64,000 nt of DNA. It comes from Thermoanaerobaculum aquaticum (lineage in GTDB: Bacteria > Acidobacteriota > Thermoanaerobaculia > Thermoanaerobaculales > Thermoanaerobaculaceae). This document shows, one piece after another, positions 1-7,065 of the stretch. Position 1 is the first letter of the stretch. Each line of letters starts with the position of its first letter. The position numbers and the translations under genes were made by a program. The DNA is taken from positions 2,070 through 66,069 of the forward strand of contig NZ_JMFG01000018.1 of the NCBI RefSeq assembly GCF_000687145.1. The letters are read 5' to 3'. Under the pieces are notes generated by a model. That model made no database searches. It had not been told where the DNA came from and was given only the letters and a program-made list of their open reading frames with translations.

Positions 1-138
1 ACGTGCGTGGGGACTCCCTGCAGGACTGGTTCGACTCCCTTGACGAAATCGGTCCATCCCCACGTGCGTGGGGACTCCGCAATAGCCTGGACCGAGTACC
101 GCACCCAGCCGGTCCATCCCCACGTGCGTGGGGACTCC

Positions 139-170
139 TGACCCAGGGGGAGGAGCTGGACCCATTGCTC
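139..170 (-). repeat. CRISPR spacer, copy 1 of a duplicated spacer
   Basis: This 32-nt spacer is identical base for base to the one at 322-353. Two unrelated spacers (200-231 and 261-292) lie between the copies, so the neighbours are not duplicated with it. Confidence 0.95.
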
Positions 171-321
171 CGGTCCATCCCCACGTGCGTGGGGACTCCC
201 CGCACCAGAACACGTTCGGCCTTAGCCCAATCGGTCCATCCCCACGTGCGTGGGGACTCCACCATGAGGGACGCGCTGCTTTTGGAGCTCCTCGGTCCAT
301 CCCCACGTGCGTGGGGACTCC

Positions 322-353
322 TGACCCAGGGGGAGGAGCTGGACCCATTGCTC
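322..353 (-). repeat. CRISPR spacer, copy 2 of a duplicated spacer
   Basis: Identical to the spacer at 139-170. It is closer to the leader, so on the usual polarised-acquisition model it is the younger copy. Confidence 0.95.
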
Positions 354-1297
354 CGGTCCATCCCCACGTGCGTGGGGACTCCCTTCGGCGCTGCACGGAG
401 GGCGCGTAGGTCATCGGTCCATCCCCACGTGCGTGGGGACTCCCGGGATCTTATCCGGGCTGGAAGGGCTGTTTACGGTCCATCCCCACGTGCGTGGGGA
501 CTCCGTACGTGTGCCTGACGGCTACGACTGGCTCGAAGGTCCATCCCCACGTGCGTGGGGACTCCTTCCGGCTGGTCCGCCTCGAGCTTCAGCTTGACGG
601 TCCATCCCCACGTGCGTGGGGACTCCGGACACCACCTGAGCATCGGCCCGGCTCCACACGGTCCATCCCCACGTGCGTGGGGACTCCGTCAATGCAAATG
701 CCAAGCATTTCTGCAACCTCGGTCCATCCCCACGTGCGTGGGGACTCGGAGCTATGAGAACGGAAAAGCGCTGCAAATCGACGGTCCATCCCCACGTGCG
801 TGGGGACTCCATTTCTATTTTCCGCTTGCTTTGTTCCGGATGCGGTCCATCCCCACGTGCGTGGGGACTCCGCAGGCAGGTACGTCCCCTCCGCAACTTT
901 TGCGGTCCATCCCCACGTGCGTGGGGACTCCGCTTTTATCATGACCGCTGGGGGAGCGGTTGGCGGTCCATCCCCACGTGCGTGGGGACTCCGCTCACGG
1001 TTCACCTCCCCTCGTAACGCTTTGGCGGTCCATCCCCACGTGCGTGGGGACTCCATTTCCCCCCGCCTGTGAGAAACGCATCGTCACGGTCCATCCCCAC
1101 GTGCGTGGGGACTCCTTGGCGAACCGACGCGTGTTTTTCTAGATGAAGGTCCATCCCCACGTGCGTGGGGACTCCTAATCCGCCCCCACTGCAGGGCCGC
1201 TGCCATGCGGTCCATCCCCACGTGCGTGGGGACTCCGCCGGCAAAAGCCGGGGCCGAACCATCCGCACCGGTCCATCCCCACGTGCGTGGGGACTCC

Positions 1298-1367
1298 ACT
1301 TGGTCGCCATTGCAAAAACCCACCCTAACCCGCCTCTATGTGTCGGGCTGGCCCTGAGAAGCGCATA
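1298..1367 (-). promoter_or_regulatory. Probable CRISPR leader
   Basis: These 70 bp separate the cas2 stop codon (1368-1370) from the first repeat (ending at 1297). Their position directly upstream of the array on the crRNA strand makes this the leader. It is short and not notably AT-rich, and I see no clear -35/-10 pair, so array transcription may start further up inside cas2 or read through from the cas operon. Confidence 0.6.
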
Positions 1368-1712
1368 TCACCCTCCACCACCGGAACGGGAGCGTTGGGC
1401 AAGCCGCTGAAGCTTCTCCTTTTTTCTTATCGCTTCGGAGTTGCGCACGGCCACAAGCACCAGACCATCAAAGTCACGGGGAACCCTGTCCACATAGCCG
1501 TGGAGCCGAAGGGCAAAGCCCTGTTCGTTGTTGGTACCCCAAGCCATCGCGCAGCGGCCGCCCCCTGCTTTCTCCACAACCTTCTCCCAAAGAAGCTCCC
1601 GCACCAAGGCACTCACCCGCCCCACGAACACACCGGTATCCAGTTCCAGGAGCCAGCGGGTGAGTTCACCCCGAAGGCTCTTCGGTACCCTCTCCAGGAT
1701 CAGCACCACCAT
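1368..1712 (-). CDS. cas2: CRISPR-associated endonuclease Cas2, type I-E (Cas2e)
   Basis: The 114-residue protein forms the integrase core with Cas1 and acts in spacer acquisition. It matches the E. coli type closely: an N-terminal VVLILERVPKSLRG strand-turn (E. coli VVVTENVPPRLRG), then a LLELDTGVFVG segment like E. coli LLEVRAGVYVG, then MAWGTNNEQGF like MAWATNTETGF. The last ~25 residues form a basic, glycine-ending tail. I chose the ATG at 1710-1712 because homology begins there; the frame is open to 1904 but the extra residues are cas1 read in another frame. The start lies 47 nt inside cas1, so the two are probably translationally coupled. It is the last gene of the cas operon and sits next to the leader. 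Confidence 0.93.
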   Translation of the reverse strand: MVVLILERVPKSLRGELTRWLLELDTGVFVGRVSALVRELLWEKVVEKAGGGRCAMAWGTNNEQGFALRLHGYVDRVPRDFDGLVLVAVRNSEAIRKKEKLQRLAQRSRSGGGG

Positions 1713-2643
1713 AAGCCACACCGCCTTCCACTTCGCCCTCCAGGTCCCAAAGCCCCCCGGGCCGGCTTGGTTCTTCGTCCTCCACCTCGTCTTCCCCGGG
1801 AAGCCCGAGCCCGGAAAAGAGATCCAAAAGGTCTTCCACCATGCGCTCCAGAAGCCTGGCGCGGAGGATTTCGTCTCTGAGCTTGGTCCGTACCCTTCGC
1901 TCAACCTCGAGGTTGCCCTCTGCTGCCGTAAGAAAAGCGGCGGGAATCAAAACCTCGGTCTTGTAAAGGTCGGCTACGTCGTAAACGAACGAAAGGAGCT
2001 TTCCGGTATGGATAAAGCCCAGGGCCGGGCTAAAACCGCTGGAAACAATGGCCGCATGTGACAAGCCGTAGAGGTAGGCGGCACCCGCAGAGAGCGCCCG
2101 GTTCACGGGGTCAGAGGCGACCCAGTTGCGGCGGTCGTAGCTGCGGCCGTGCCACGGGACCCCTGTTTTCTCGCTCCAGCTGGCGTAAGCGGTGCGCACC
2201 CGCACGCCTTCCAGGCCACGCAGCCGCTCGAGGGAAAGATCGCTGGGCAAAGGTTCTCGAAAACGCTTGCGATAAAGGCGTAAAACCACCTCCAAATGTA
2301 ACTTCGGGTCCGCCCAGGCCAGGGCTTGCCGCTGAAGCCGGCGAGCACTACGCGTATCCCCGAGACCTTGAGCGTAAAAGCGCGCCAGCCCTTCGCCCAC
2401 CCAAGCCACTGTGCATCCGTTGTTGGCTAAGGCGCGGATCGCGGCATGGGTGATGCGGGTGCCCGGCCCGAGGAAAAGCACGCCTAAAGCCGCGACCGGC
2501 ACCAGCGTGAGGCCCTCTTGGTCGTAAATGCCAATGCCTTGCGCCTCCTGCTCGATAAAGGCGTGCTCCACATAAAGGTAGGACAGGCCATCGCGAAATT
2601 TGGGAAGCTCCTTGAGATTGCGGGCGTTGGGGACTGGAGCCAT
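1666..2643 (-). CDS. cas1: CRISPR-associated endonuclease Cas1, type I-E
   Basis: The 325-residue integrase inserts new spacers at the leader end of the array. Aligned by eye with E. coli Cas1, the metal ligands are all present: E145 in RGLEGVRVR, H212 in GFIHTGK and D225 in YDVADLYK. The segment GTRITHAAIRALA near residue 61 matches E. coli GTRVSHAAVRLAA. It is 20 residues longer than E. coli Cas1; the extra C-terminal tail is acidic and glycine-rich and overlaps the cas2 start by 47 nt. The ATG is 6 nt after the cas6e stop. It acts with the Cas2 encoded next to it. Confidence 0.96.
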   Translation of the reverse strand: MAPVPNARNLKELPKFRDGLSYLYVEHAFIEQEAQGIGIYDQEGLTLVPVAALGVLFLGPGTRITHAAIRALANNGCTVAWVGEGLARFYAQGLGDTRSARRLQRQALAWADPKLHLEVVLRLYRKRFREPLPSDLSLERLRGLEGVRVRTAYASWSEKTGVPWHGRSYDRRNWVASDPVNRALSAGAAYLYGLSHAAIVSSGFSPALGFIHTGKLLSFVYDVADLYKTEVLIPAAFLTAAEGNLEVERRVRTKLRDEILRARLLERMVEDLLDLFSGLGLPGEDEVEDEEPSRPGGLWDLEGEVEGGVAYGGADPGEGTEEPSG

Positions 2644-2649
2644 GGCGTG

Positions 2650-3267
2650 CTAGGGGCACAGCGAGAGCAAGCCCAGGCCCAGGCCCTTGCCCGGGCCAAT
2701 GCCGGTTTGCAGGGTTTTCAGGGCTTTTTCCGGGTCCACCACTTGAAGGGCGCCTTCAAAGAGCACAGCCTGGACCTGGATCAGGTGCCCGGATTTGCGC
2801 GTTTCTAAAAAGGTGTCCTGGCGAATGTGGGCCAGGTAGGCCCCGTCACCCGCCATCAGCCGGAAACCTCCGTCCGCCAGCTTGCGCGCCAACCAGGCGA
2901 GCTTTTCCTCGCGGCTTGCCAGCGCCACCCGCTTGCCCTTGTCGCGGGCCCGCTTGCTGGGGTTGGCCCGTAAGCGGAAGCGCAACACCTGCCCTTCGCG
3001 GAACAGCGGAAGGAAAGGCTTTGGCGGATAGACCCGGGCGTAGCCTTCTTCCAGGACGCTCCAATCCGGCTGGGTGAGGGTTTGCACCAAGACCACCGGT
3101 GGCTCGGTGCTGCGGGTGGGCTCGAGCCGCCATAAAAGCCGCTCCTGCCCTTGCTTGAGCGGTTGGGAAACCGCTCGGCAAAGGGTGCGGTGCATTTCGT
3201 AAGGGCTCGCCAGGTCTCTTCGCGCGGTGGGGGAGCGTAAGTCCAGCGCCAGCTTGCTAATCCACAT
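2650..3267 (-). CDS. cas6e: CRISPR-associated endoribonuclease Cas6e (CasE)
   Basis: The 205-residue protein cuts the pre-crRNA within each repeat stem-loop and stays on the 3' handle as a Cascade subunit. Supporting signs are the N-terminal MWISKLALDL strand, a catalytic-type histidine at residue 26 (in YEMHRTL, the same position as His26 of E. coli), the phrase LRFRLRANPSKR, and the C-terminal glycine-rich loop GIGPGKGLGLGLLSL. The ATG at 3265-3267 has a strong GGAGGA site upstream and overlaps the end of cas5e by 11 nt. The repeat dyad it would recognise is intact in nearly all repeats of the adjacent array. Confidence 0.95.
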   Translation of the reverse strand: MWISKLALDLRSPTARRDLASPYEMHRTLCRAVSQPLKQGQERLLWRLEPTRSTEPPVVLVQTLTQPDWSVLEEGYARVYPPKPFLPLFREGQVLRFRLRANPSKRARDKGKRVALASREEKLAWLARKLADGGFRLMAGDGAYLAHIRQDTFLETRKSGHLIQVQAVLFEGALQVVDPEKALKTLQTGIGPGKGLGLGLLSLCP

Positions 3268-3931
3268 GGTTTTCCTCCATGCTTTTCGCGGCCAACACCT
3301 TGACGGAGTCCTGGGGGAGCACCACCTCTTGAACGTAACGGACCCCAAACCGGCGTTGGGCGAAGGGGGCCAAAGGCTGGTCGTAAACCAGGCGCCCTTC
3401 CTGGCTCTCGATGACCAGGAGCAGCGGCTCTTTCGGTGTTTCGGGAAGGAGGTAGGGGTAGTGGCGCAGGGCTTCCTCCAACGGTTCCTCCCGCAGGCCG
3501 TCCTCCAGGTAAGGGGGAGGGCTGGGCACATACCCTTTGCGGCCCAGGTACAGCACGAAGCGGGGGTTGAGGAGGGCCCGGTGGGCTTCCGCGAGAAGCG
3601 AAGCAGGGCCCTCCAGCGCCACCAGGAAAGCGGCGTCGGCAAGGTAGTAGCGCCAACTTTGAACGTTGACCTTTGCCTTCAGGCTTGCCGCGAGGATCTC
3701 CCGGGCTGTTTGGTAGTCCACCTGCAGGACCCCCCTGCGGTCCACCCGCACGCCCATGCGCAGGGAAGCCAGGTCCGAAATGTCCTCCTGGCGGTCCCGG
3801 CCCAGCGCTGCGGCTAACAGGCCCAGGACCCCGCTTTTGGTGGGGTAAGGCCAGGTGTCGCGGTGGTCAAAACGGCTTCGGGTCCCCCAGGACTGCATTG
3901 GCCCCTGCAGCCGTAAAAGCAGCGTGGGCAT
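3257..3931 (-). CDS. cas5e: Cascade subunit Cas5e (CasD)
   Basis: The 224-residue RAMP protein caps the 5' handle of the crRNA in Cascade. Its N terminus carries the family signature: LLLRLQGPMQSWGTRSRF, then R-x-T-x3-PTKSGVLGLLAAALGR. Length is as in E. coli CasD (224). The ATG is 1 nt beyond the cas7e stop and the end overlaps cas6e by 11 nt, so it is part of the tightly coupled Cascade block. Confidence 0.95.
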   Translation of the reverse strand: MPTLLLRLQGPMQSWGTRSRFDHRDTWPYPTKSGVLGLLAAALGRDRQEDISDLASLRMGVRVDRRGVLQVDYQTAREILAASLKAKVNVQSWRYYLADAAFLVALEGPASLLAEAHRALLNPRFVLYLGRKGYVPSPPPYLEDGLREEPLEEALRHYPYLLPETPKEPLLLVIESQEGRLVYDQPLAPFAQRRFGVRYVQEVVLPQDSVKVLAAKSMEENHVD

Positions 3932-3932
3932 C

Positions 3933-5051
3933 CTAGCCTCCCAAAAGCGCCATTAGAGCTTGGCCGGCTTTTTCCTTGAGCTGGGGCATTTGCTCCACCA
4001 CTGGGATGCCGGGGACCTCCGCCTCGGTGAGGTTTAAAGCAGCTTTCCACTCGGGGTTTAAGGGCCCAAAGGCCCGGTCAAACTTGGCCCACTCCCGGGC
4101 CAGGGCCTCCACGGAGACCACGGAAAGGGCCTTGCCATCCTGAGGGCGAAGGGGGTTTTCAAAAGCCGTAGCGAGGTTGCGGGGCAAGCCCTTGCCGGCG
4201 CGGAAGGCCAGGAACAGCGGGGGGTTGTGGGCGGCAAAGGTGTTTTGCTTGCCCGACGGCAAAGTGAGCGCAAAGGCTTCAAAGAAAGCCAGGGCCCCTT
4301 TGAGGGCCAGCTCCTCATCCTCCTGAAGGTTGGCCACGAGCTGGTCCAGGTTGACCACGGCGTAGCGGTAAAGGGTGGCCGAGGAAAACTCTACGTCGCC
4401 CATCATTCCCGCACCGGTTTCTTCTTTGGGGTTGAGGTCGTCCACGGCGGTGTAGAAGTCAAACTCGCGGTCCACCTTGTGGGTGGAAAGGGCATGGGCT
4501 ACCTGGGCGGCAGCGTCCACGCTGAGTTCGGGCCGGTCCGCCAGCATGCGCCCAAAGAGCGCCAAATCCACCGCTTTGCCGCCGTCCAGGACCTTTTCTA
4601 ACGCTTCCTGAAGAGCCCCATCCAGCTCGGTCTTTTTCTTCCCCTTGGCGGGAGCCACCGTCAGCTTTTCCAGGTTGTCGCGGATACAGGCCGCAAGCTG
4701 TGAAAGCTCTTGGTTCCCCAAGAACAGCAGGTATTCGGTTTTGCCTTCTTGCACTGCAAAACCCAGGGCGTTGAGGGCGTTTTCCACCGCCAAACGGGCC
4801 TGGTCCTGGGGAAGGTCGGAGAGCCTTTCCAAAAGGGCGCTTACCAGGCGCTTGGTGCGCACCGCCCGCTCGTTTTCGTTGAGGAGCTGCTGCTGCTGAA
4901 AGGCCACCCGCACCGCGCGCTTTTGGGCTTGGCTGGAAATGCGGGCCCGCCGGTAGCCCCCAAAGAGTGCGTCCTTGGGGCTTCCCGTATCGTCCCTGTT
5001 TAAGTTGTTTGGACCCACCGTTTGAATGATGTGAATTTCCAAAAGCCTCAT
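3933..5051 (-). CDS. cas7e: Cascade backbone subunit Cas7e (CasC/Cse4)
   Basis: The 372-residue protein (E. coli CasC is 363) polymerises along the crRNA spacer to form the backbone of Cascade. The family N terminus is clear: EIHIIQTVGPNNLNRDD, then GSPKDALFGG and RARISSQAQKRAVR. I placed the start at the ATG at 5049-5051, which overlaps the cse2 stop as ATGA and follows an AAGGAGGAGGTGA ribosome site; the frame is open further upstream but those residues show no homology. Confidence 0.95.
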   Translation of the reverse strand: MRLLEIHIIQTVGPNNLNRDDTGSPKDALFGGYRRARISSQAQKRAVRVAFQQQQLLNENERAVRTKRLVSALLERLSDLPQDQARLAVENALNALGFAVQEGKTEYLLFLGNQELSQLAACIRDNLEKLTVAPAKGKKKTELDGALQEALEKVLDGGKAVDLALFGRMLADRPELSVDAAAQVAHALSTHKVDREFDFYTAVDDLNPKEETGAGMMGDVEFSSATLYRYAVVNLDQLVANLQEDEELALKGALAFFEAFALTLPSGKQNTFAAHNPPLFLAFRAGKGLPRNLATAFENPLRPQDGKALSVVSVEALAREWAKFDRAFGPLNPEWKAALNLTEAEVPGIPVVEQMPQLKEKAGQALMALLGG

Positions 5052-5563
5052 GATGTCACCTCCTCCTTTTCCTGTTGCTCGCTTTCTCTGTGCAGCCCGT
5101 AAAACTCCTTGGCCCAGCGGACCTGCACCGGCCTTTGGCGGTGAAACCAAAGGGTAAGGGCGTCGAGGAGCTCGGCAAAATCCAGGCCCCCATCCACCAA
5201 GTTCACGGCCTGGCGCAGGCGAAAGGCAATTTGGTCACGATCGGCGTCGAGCAGGGCCAGGAAACGCTTTTCCAGGCTTTCCGAACCGCGGCTTTGTTGT
5301 GCCTCCCAGAGGGCTTGGGACAACGTGCGACCCTGCTGATGGGCCCCGTCCTTCAGGGCGTACAGCCCCGCCACCAGGTAGTACGCCTCCCGCCTCCAGC
5401 CCTCCTCCCCCGCGCGTTGCACGAACGGCTCCACGTAGGGCATGGCAGGGGGGTAAGCCCCGGGGCCAAACGATAAGCTCCTCCTGAGGGCCGCTCGTGC
5501 TGGCGTCCAAGCCTTCTGGCCTTTCAAGGACTCCAGCCACTCCACGAACCTTTTGCCGTTCAC
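5048..5563 (-). CDS. cse2: Cascade small subunit Cse2 (CasB/Cas11e)
   Basis: The 171-residue helical protein is the small subunit, two copies of which line the belly of type I-E Cascade. Length (160-170 in the family), a basic surface rich in Arg/Lys, and the segment RSLSFGPGAYPPAMPYVEPF (E. coli/Thermus-type small-subunit motif) fit. Position between cse1 and cas7e, with 4-nt ATGA overlaps on both sides, is diagnostic. Small subunits diverge quickly, so the call relies partly on context. Confidence 0.9.
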   Translation of the reverse strand: MNGKRFVEWLESLKGQKAWTPARAALRRSLSFGPGAYPPAMPYVEPFVQRAGEEGWRREAYYLVAGLYALKDGAHQQGRTLSQALWEAQQSRGSESLEKRFLALLDADRDQIAFRLRQAVNLVDGGLDFAELLDALTLWFHRQRPVQVRWAKEFYGLHRESEQQEKEEVTS

Positions 5564-7020
5564 GTGTTCACCTCCCTTTCCTTGAGCACGGCAAGCGCTC
5601 CGGCGAAAGCCCGTTCACCGGCGCCGAGGGCCTTGAGATGCCTTCCTTCCGTGCCGAGAAAACGACGGGTTTCTTCCCATGCACGCACCGCTGCTGTCCT
5701 GAGCTGTTCCCGCCAAAACCCCAGCGCCCCTCCCTGGCGAAGGCGCAAAAGGAAGCTTGGGAACTCTAGGTCGAGCTCGGACCAGTAAAGCCTCCGAAGC
5801 GGCAACGAGGCGGCAAAGTTCTGAAGCTGGTCTTTTTCTTTGCTGCCCAGGAGCGCTTGGGCGACATGCCAGCTGACGGTTCCCAGGCGCTTGCCGAGGT
5901 TTTCAGCGAGCTCCAGCCCTCTCTGCAAGATGATTTGCGCTTCGGCGGAAAAAAGCCCCTGGGGTAGGGGGTAGACCTCTCGGCGGATATCGAGCAGCTT
6001 CGCCTGGTCGGAAACCTGCCCCAAAACCCGCAGCGTGTACGAGCTCTCCCCGCGATCGGTAATACTGGAAGCCCATTGCAACGAGCCGGGCCATTGGCCA
6101 CCGGCGGCGGGGAGCAGGGCGCCAAAGTCTCGCCAGAAGCTTTTCTCGGTGCTGAGCCGCAGGGGTAAGACGTTTCCCTTTGGGTCCTGGCGGTAGGCGG
6201 CCATGGGGTCGCGCCATAAAACGTCTAAAGGTTCCACCCCCGGGCCGTAAGCAATCCACCGGACGCCGCCGCCGGAGTCCAAAAGCAGCACCCCTCGGCT
6301 GGGCCAGGTAAAAACCCTGGCGCTGCCCTGCAAAGGCCACTTGGTGGCGTAACCGGTGACGTCCCTGGTGGTGAGCGGGGGAGTTTCCCAAATGGGGGGT
6401 TCCCTGCAATCGTCCGGCACCAGGTTCAGCACCAGAGTCTGAAAGAGGTTTTGCCCAACCGGCAGAAAGGCGGCCGGACGGGCCAGGGGTGCATCTTTCG
6501 CTGACCCCACCCCCAGCCTTCTCAGGAGGCCACCGGGAGCAAAATTTTGATGCACCAAGAGCGCCCGGGCAGCTTGGGCGTAGGACGCTACCGGAGGGTT
6601 TTCATCGGTGGTGTGGTCAAAAAGCGTAGGGTTGTTGCCACTGCTGAGCTCAGGCAACAGCTTGGACCAGGGCAGCGCCTCGTCTTGGGGCAAATCGGCA
6701 ATTTGCCAAAAGGGATGGCGTTCGTGAAAAAGGTAAAAGCGGTCGTGGTAGCGGTCCAGGTAGGCGGCAATGGCACCCCGGTCGAACTCCCCCTTTTCCA
6801 GCACATCCATGGCGGCATAGACGTCTTGAACGGGAGGGAGAGCCCGGTATAGCACTGCCAAAAGCAAGCGGTGAAGGGCCGCCTCCTCCAATGGCGAAGC
6901 GACCTCTATGCGCTCGATGGTGTGGGCCTCAAGAAGCGCCGCTGCCAAACCGACTTCTGTCACCTTTCCGTCTTTGAAAACAGGGATCCAGGGCTCATCC
7001 AGCAGGTTGAACTTCGGCAA
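5560..7020 (-). CDS. cse1: Cascade large subunit Cse1 (CasA/Cas8e)
   Basis: The 486-residue protein is the large subunit that reads the PAM and recruits Cas3. The N terminus FNLLDEPWIPV is the family hallmark (E. coli FNLLIDNWIPV). The long middle region with aromatic-rich HPFWQIADLP and a helical C-terminal bundle fit Cas8e, and length is close to E. coli (502). The start appears to be TTG at 7018-7020, supported by GGGAGGTGA five bases upstream. It overlaps cse2 by 4 nt and follows cas3 by 45 nt. Confidence 0.94.
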   Translation of the reverse strand: MPKFNLLDEPWIPVFKDGKVTEVGLAAALLEAHTIERIEVASPLEEAALHRLLLAVLYRALPPVQDVYAAMDVLEKGEFDRGAIAAYLDRYHDRFYLFHERHPFWQIADLPQDEALPWSKLLPELSSGNNPTLFDHTTDENPPVASYAQAARALLVHQNFAPGGLLRRLGVGSAKDAPLARPAAFLPVGQNLFQTLVLNLVPDDCREPPIWETPPLTTRDVTGYATKWPLQGSARVFTWPSRGVLLLDSGGGVRWIAYGPGVEPLDVLWRDPMAAYRQDPKGNVLPLRLSTEKSFWRDFGALLPAAGGQWPGSLQWASSITDRGESSYTLRVLGQVSDQAKLLDIRREVYPLPQGLFSAEAQIILQRGLELAENLGKRLGTVSWHVAQALLGSKEKDQLQNFAASLPLRRLYWSELDLEFPSFLLRLRQGGALGFWREQLRTAAVRAWEETRRFLGTEGRHLKALGAGERAFAGALAVLKEREVNT

Positions 7021-7065
7021 GGCGTCACCTCCCGCTTTCGTTTGCGAAGACCATTCCGTGCTCTT

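Larger units (their letters stand above)
1..1297 (-). CRISPR. Type I-E CRISPR array, 21 full repeats plus one partial
   Basis: The array has 29-nt repeats separated by 31-33-nt spacers (21 spacers seen, 20 distinct). Read on the minus strand the repeat begins GGAGTCCCCACG and ends CGTGGGGATGGACCG, with an internal dyad CCCCACG/CGTGGGG. This is the Thermus/E. coli type I-E repeat class, so the crRNA strand is the minus strand, as for the cas genes. Full repeats start at 50, 110, 171, 232, 293, 354, 415, 476, 537, 598, 659, 720, 782, 843, 903, 964, 1026, 1087, 1147, 1208 and 1269; positions 1-17 are part of another, so the array continues to the left. Repeats at 537 and 1147 differ at the terminal base and the repeat at 720-748 differs at base 748. 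The spacers at 139-170 and 322-353 are identical. The leader-proximal (newest) end is at 1297. Confidence 0.97.

Noticed and set aside
3-1323. Many overlapping open frames with repeated peptides such as HPHVRGDS and SPRAWGL
   Set aside because: They are translations of the CRISPR repeat in different frames and not proteins, although they are often misannotated as such.
1713-1904. An N-terminal extension of Cas2 by 64 residues
   Set aside because: The extra residues are cas1 in another frame and have no Cas2 homology; the internal ATG fits the family start.
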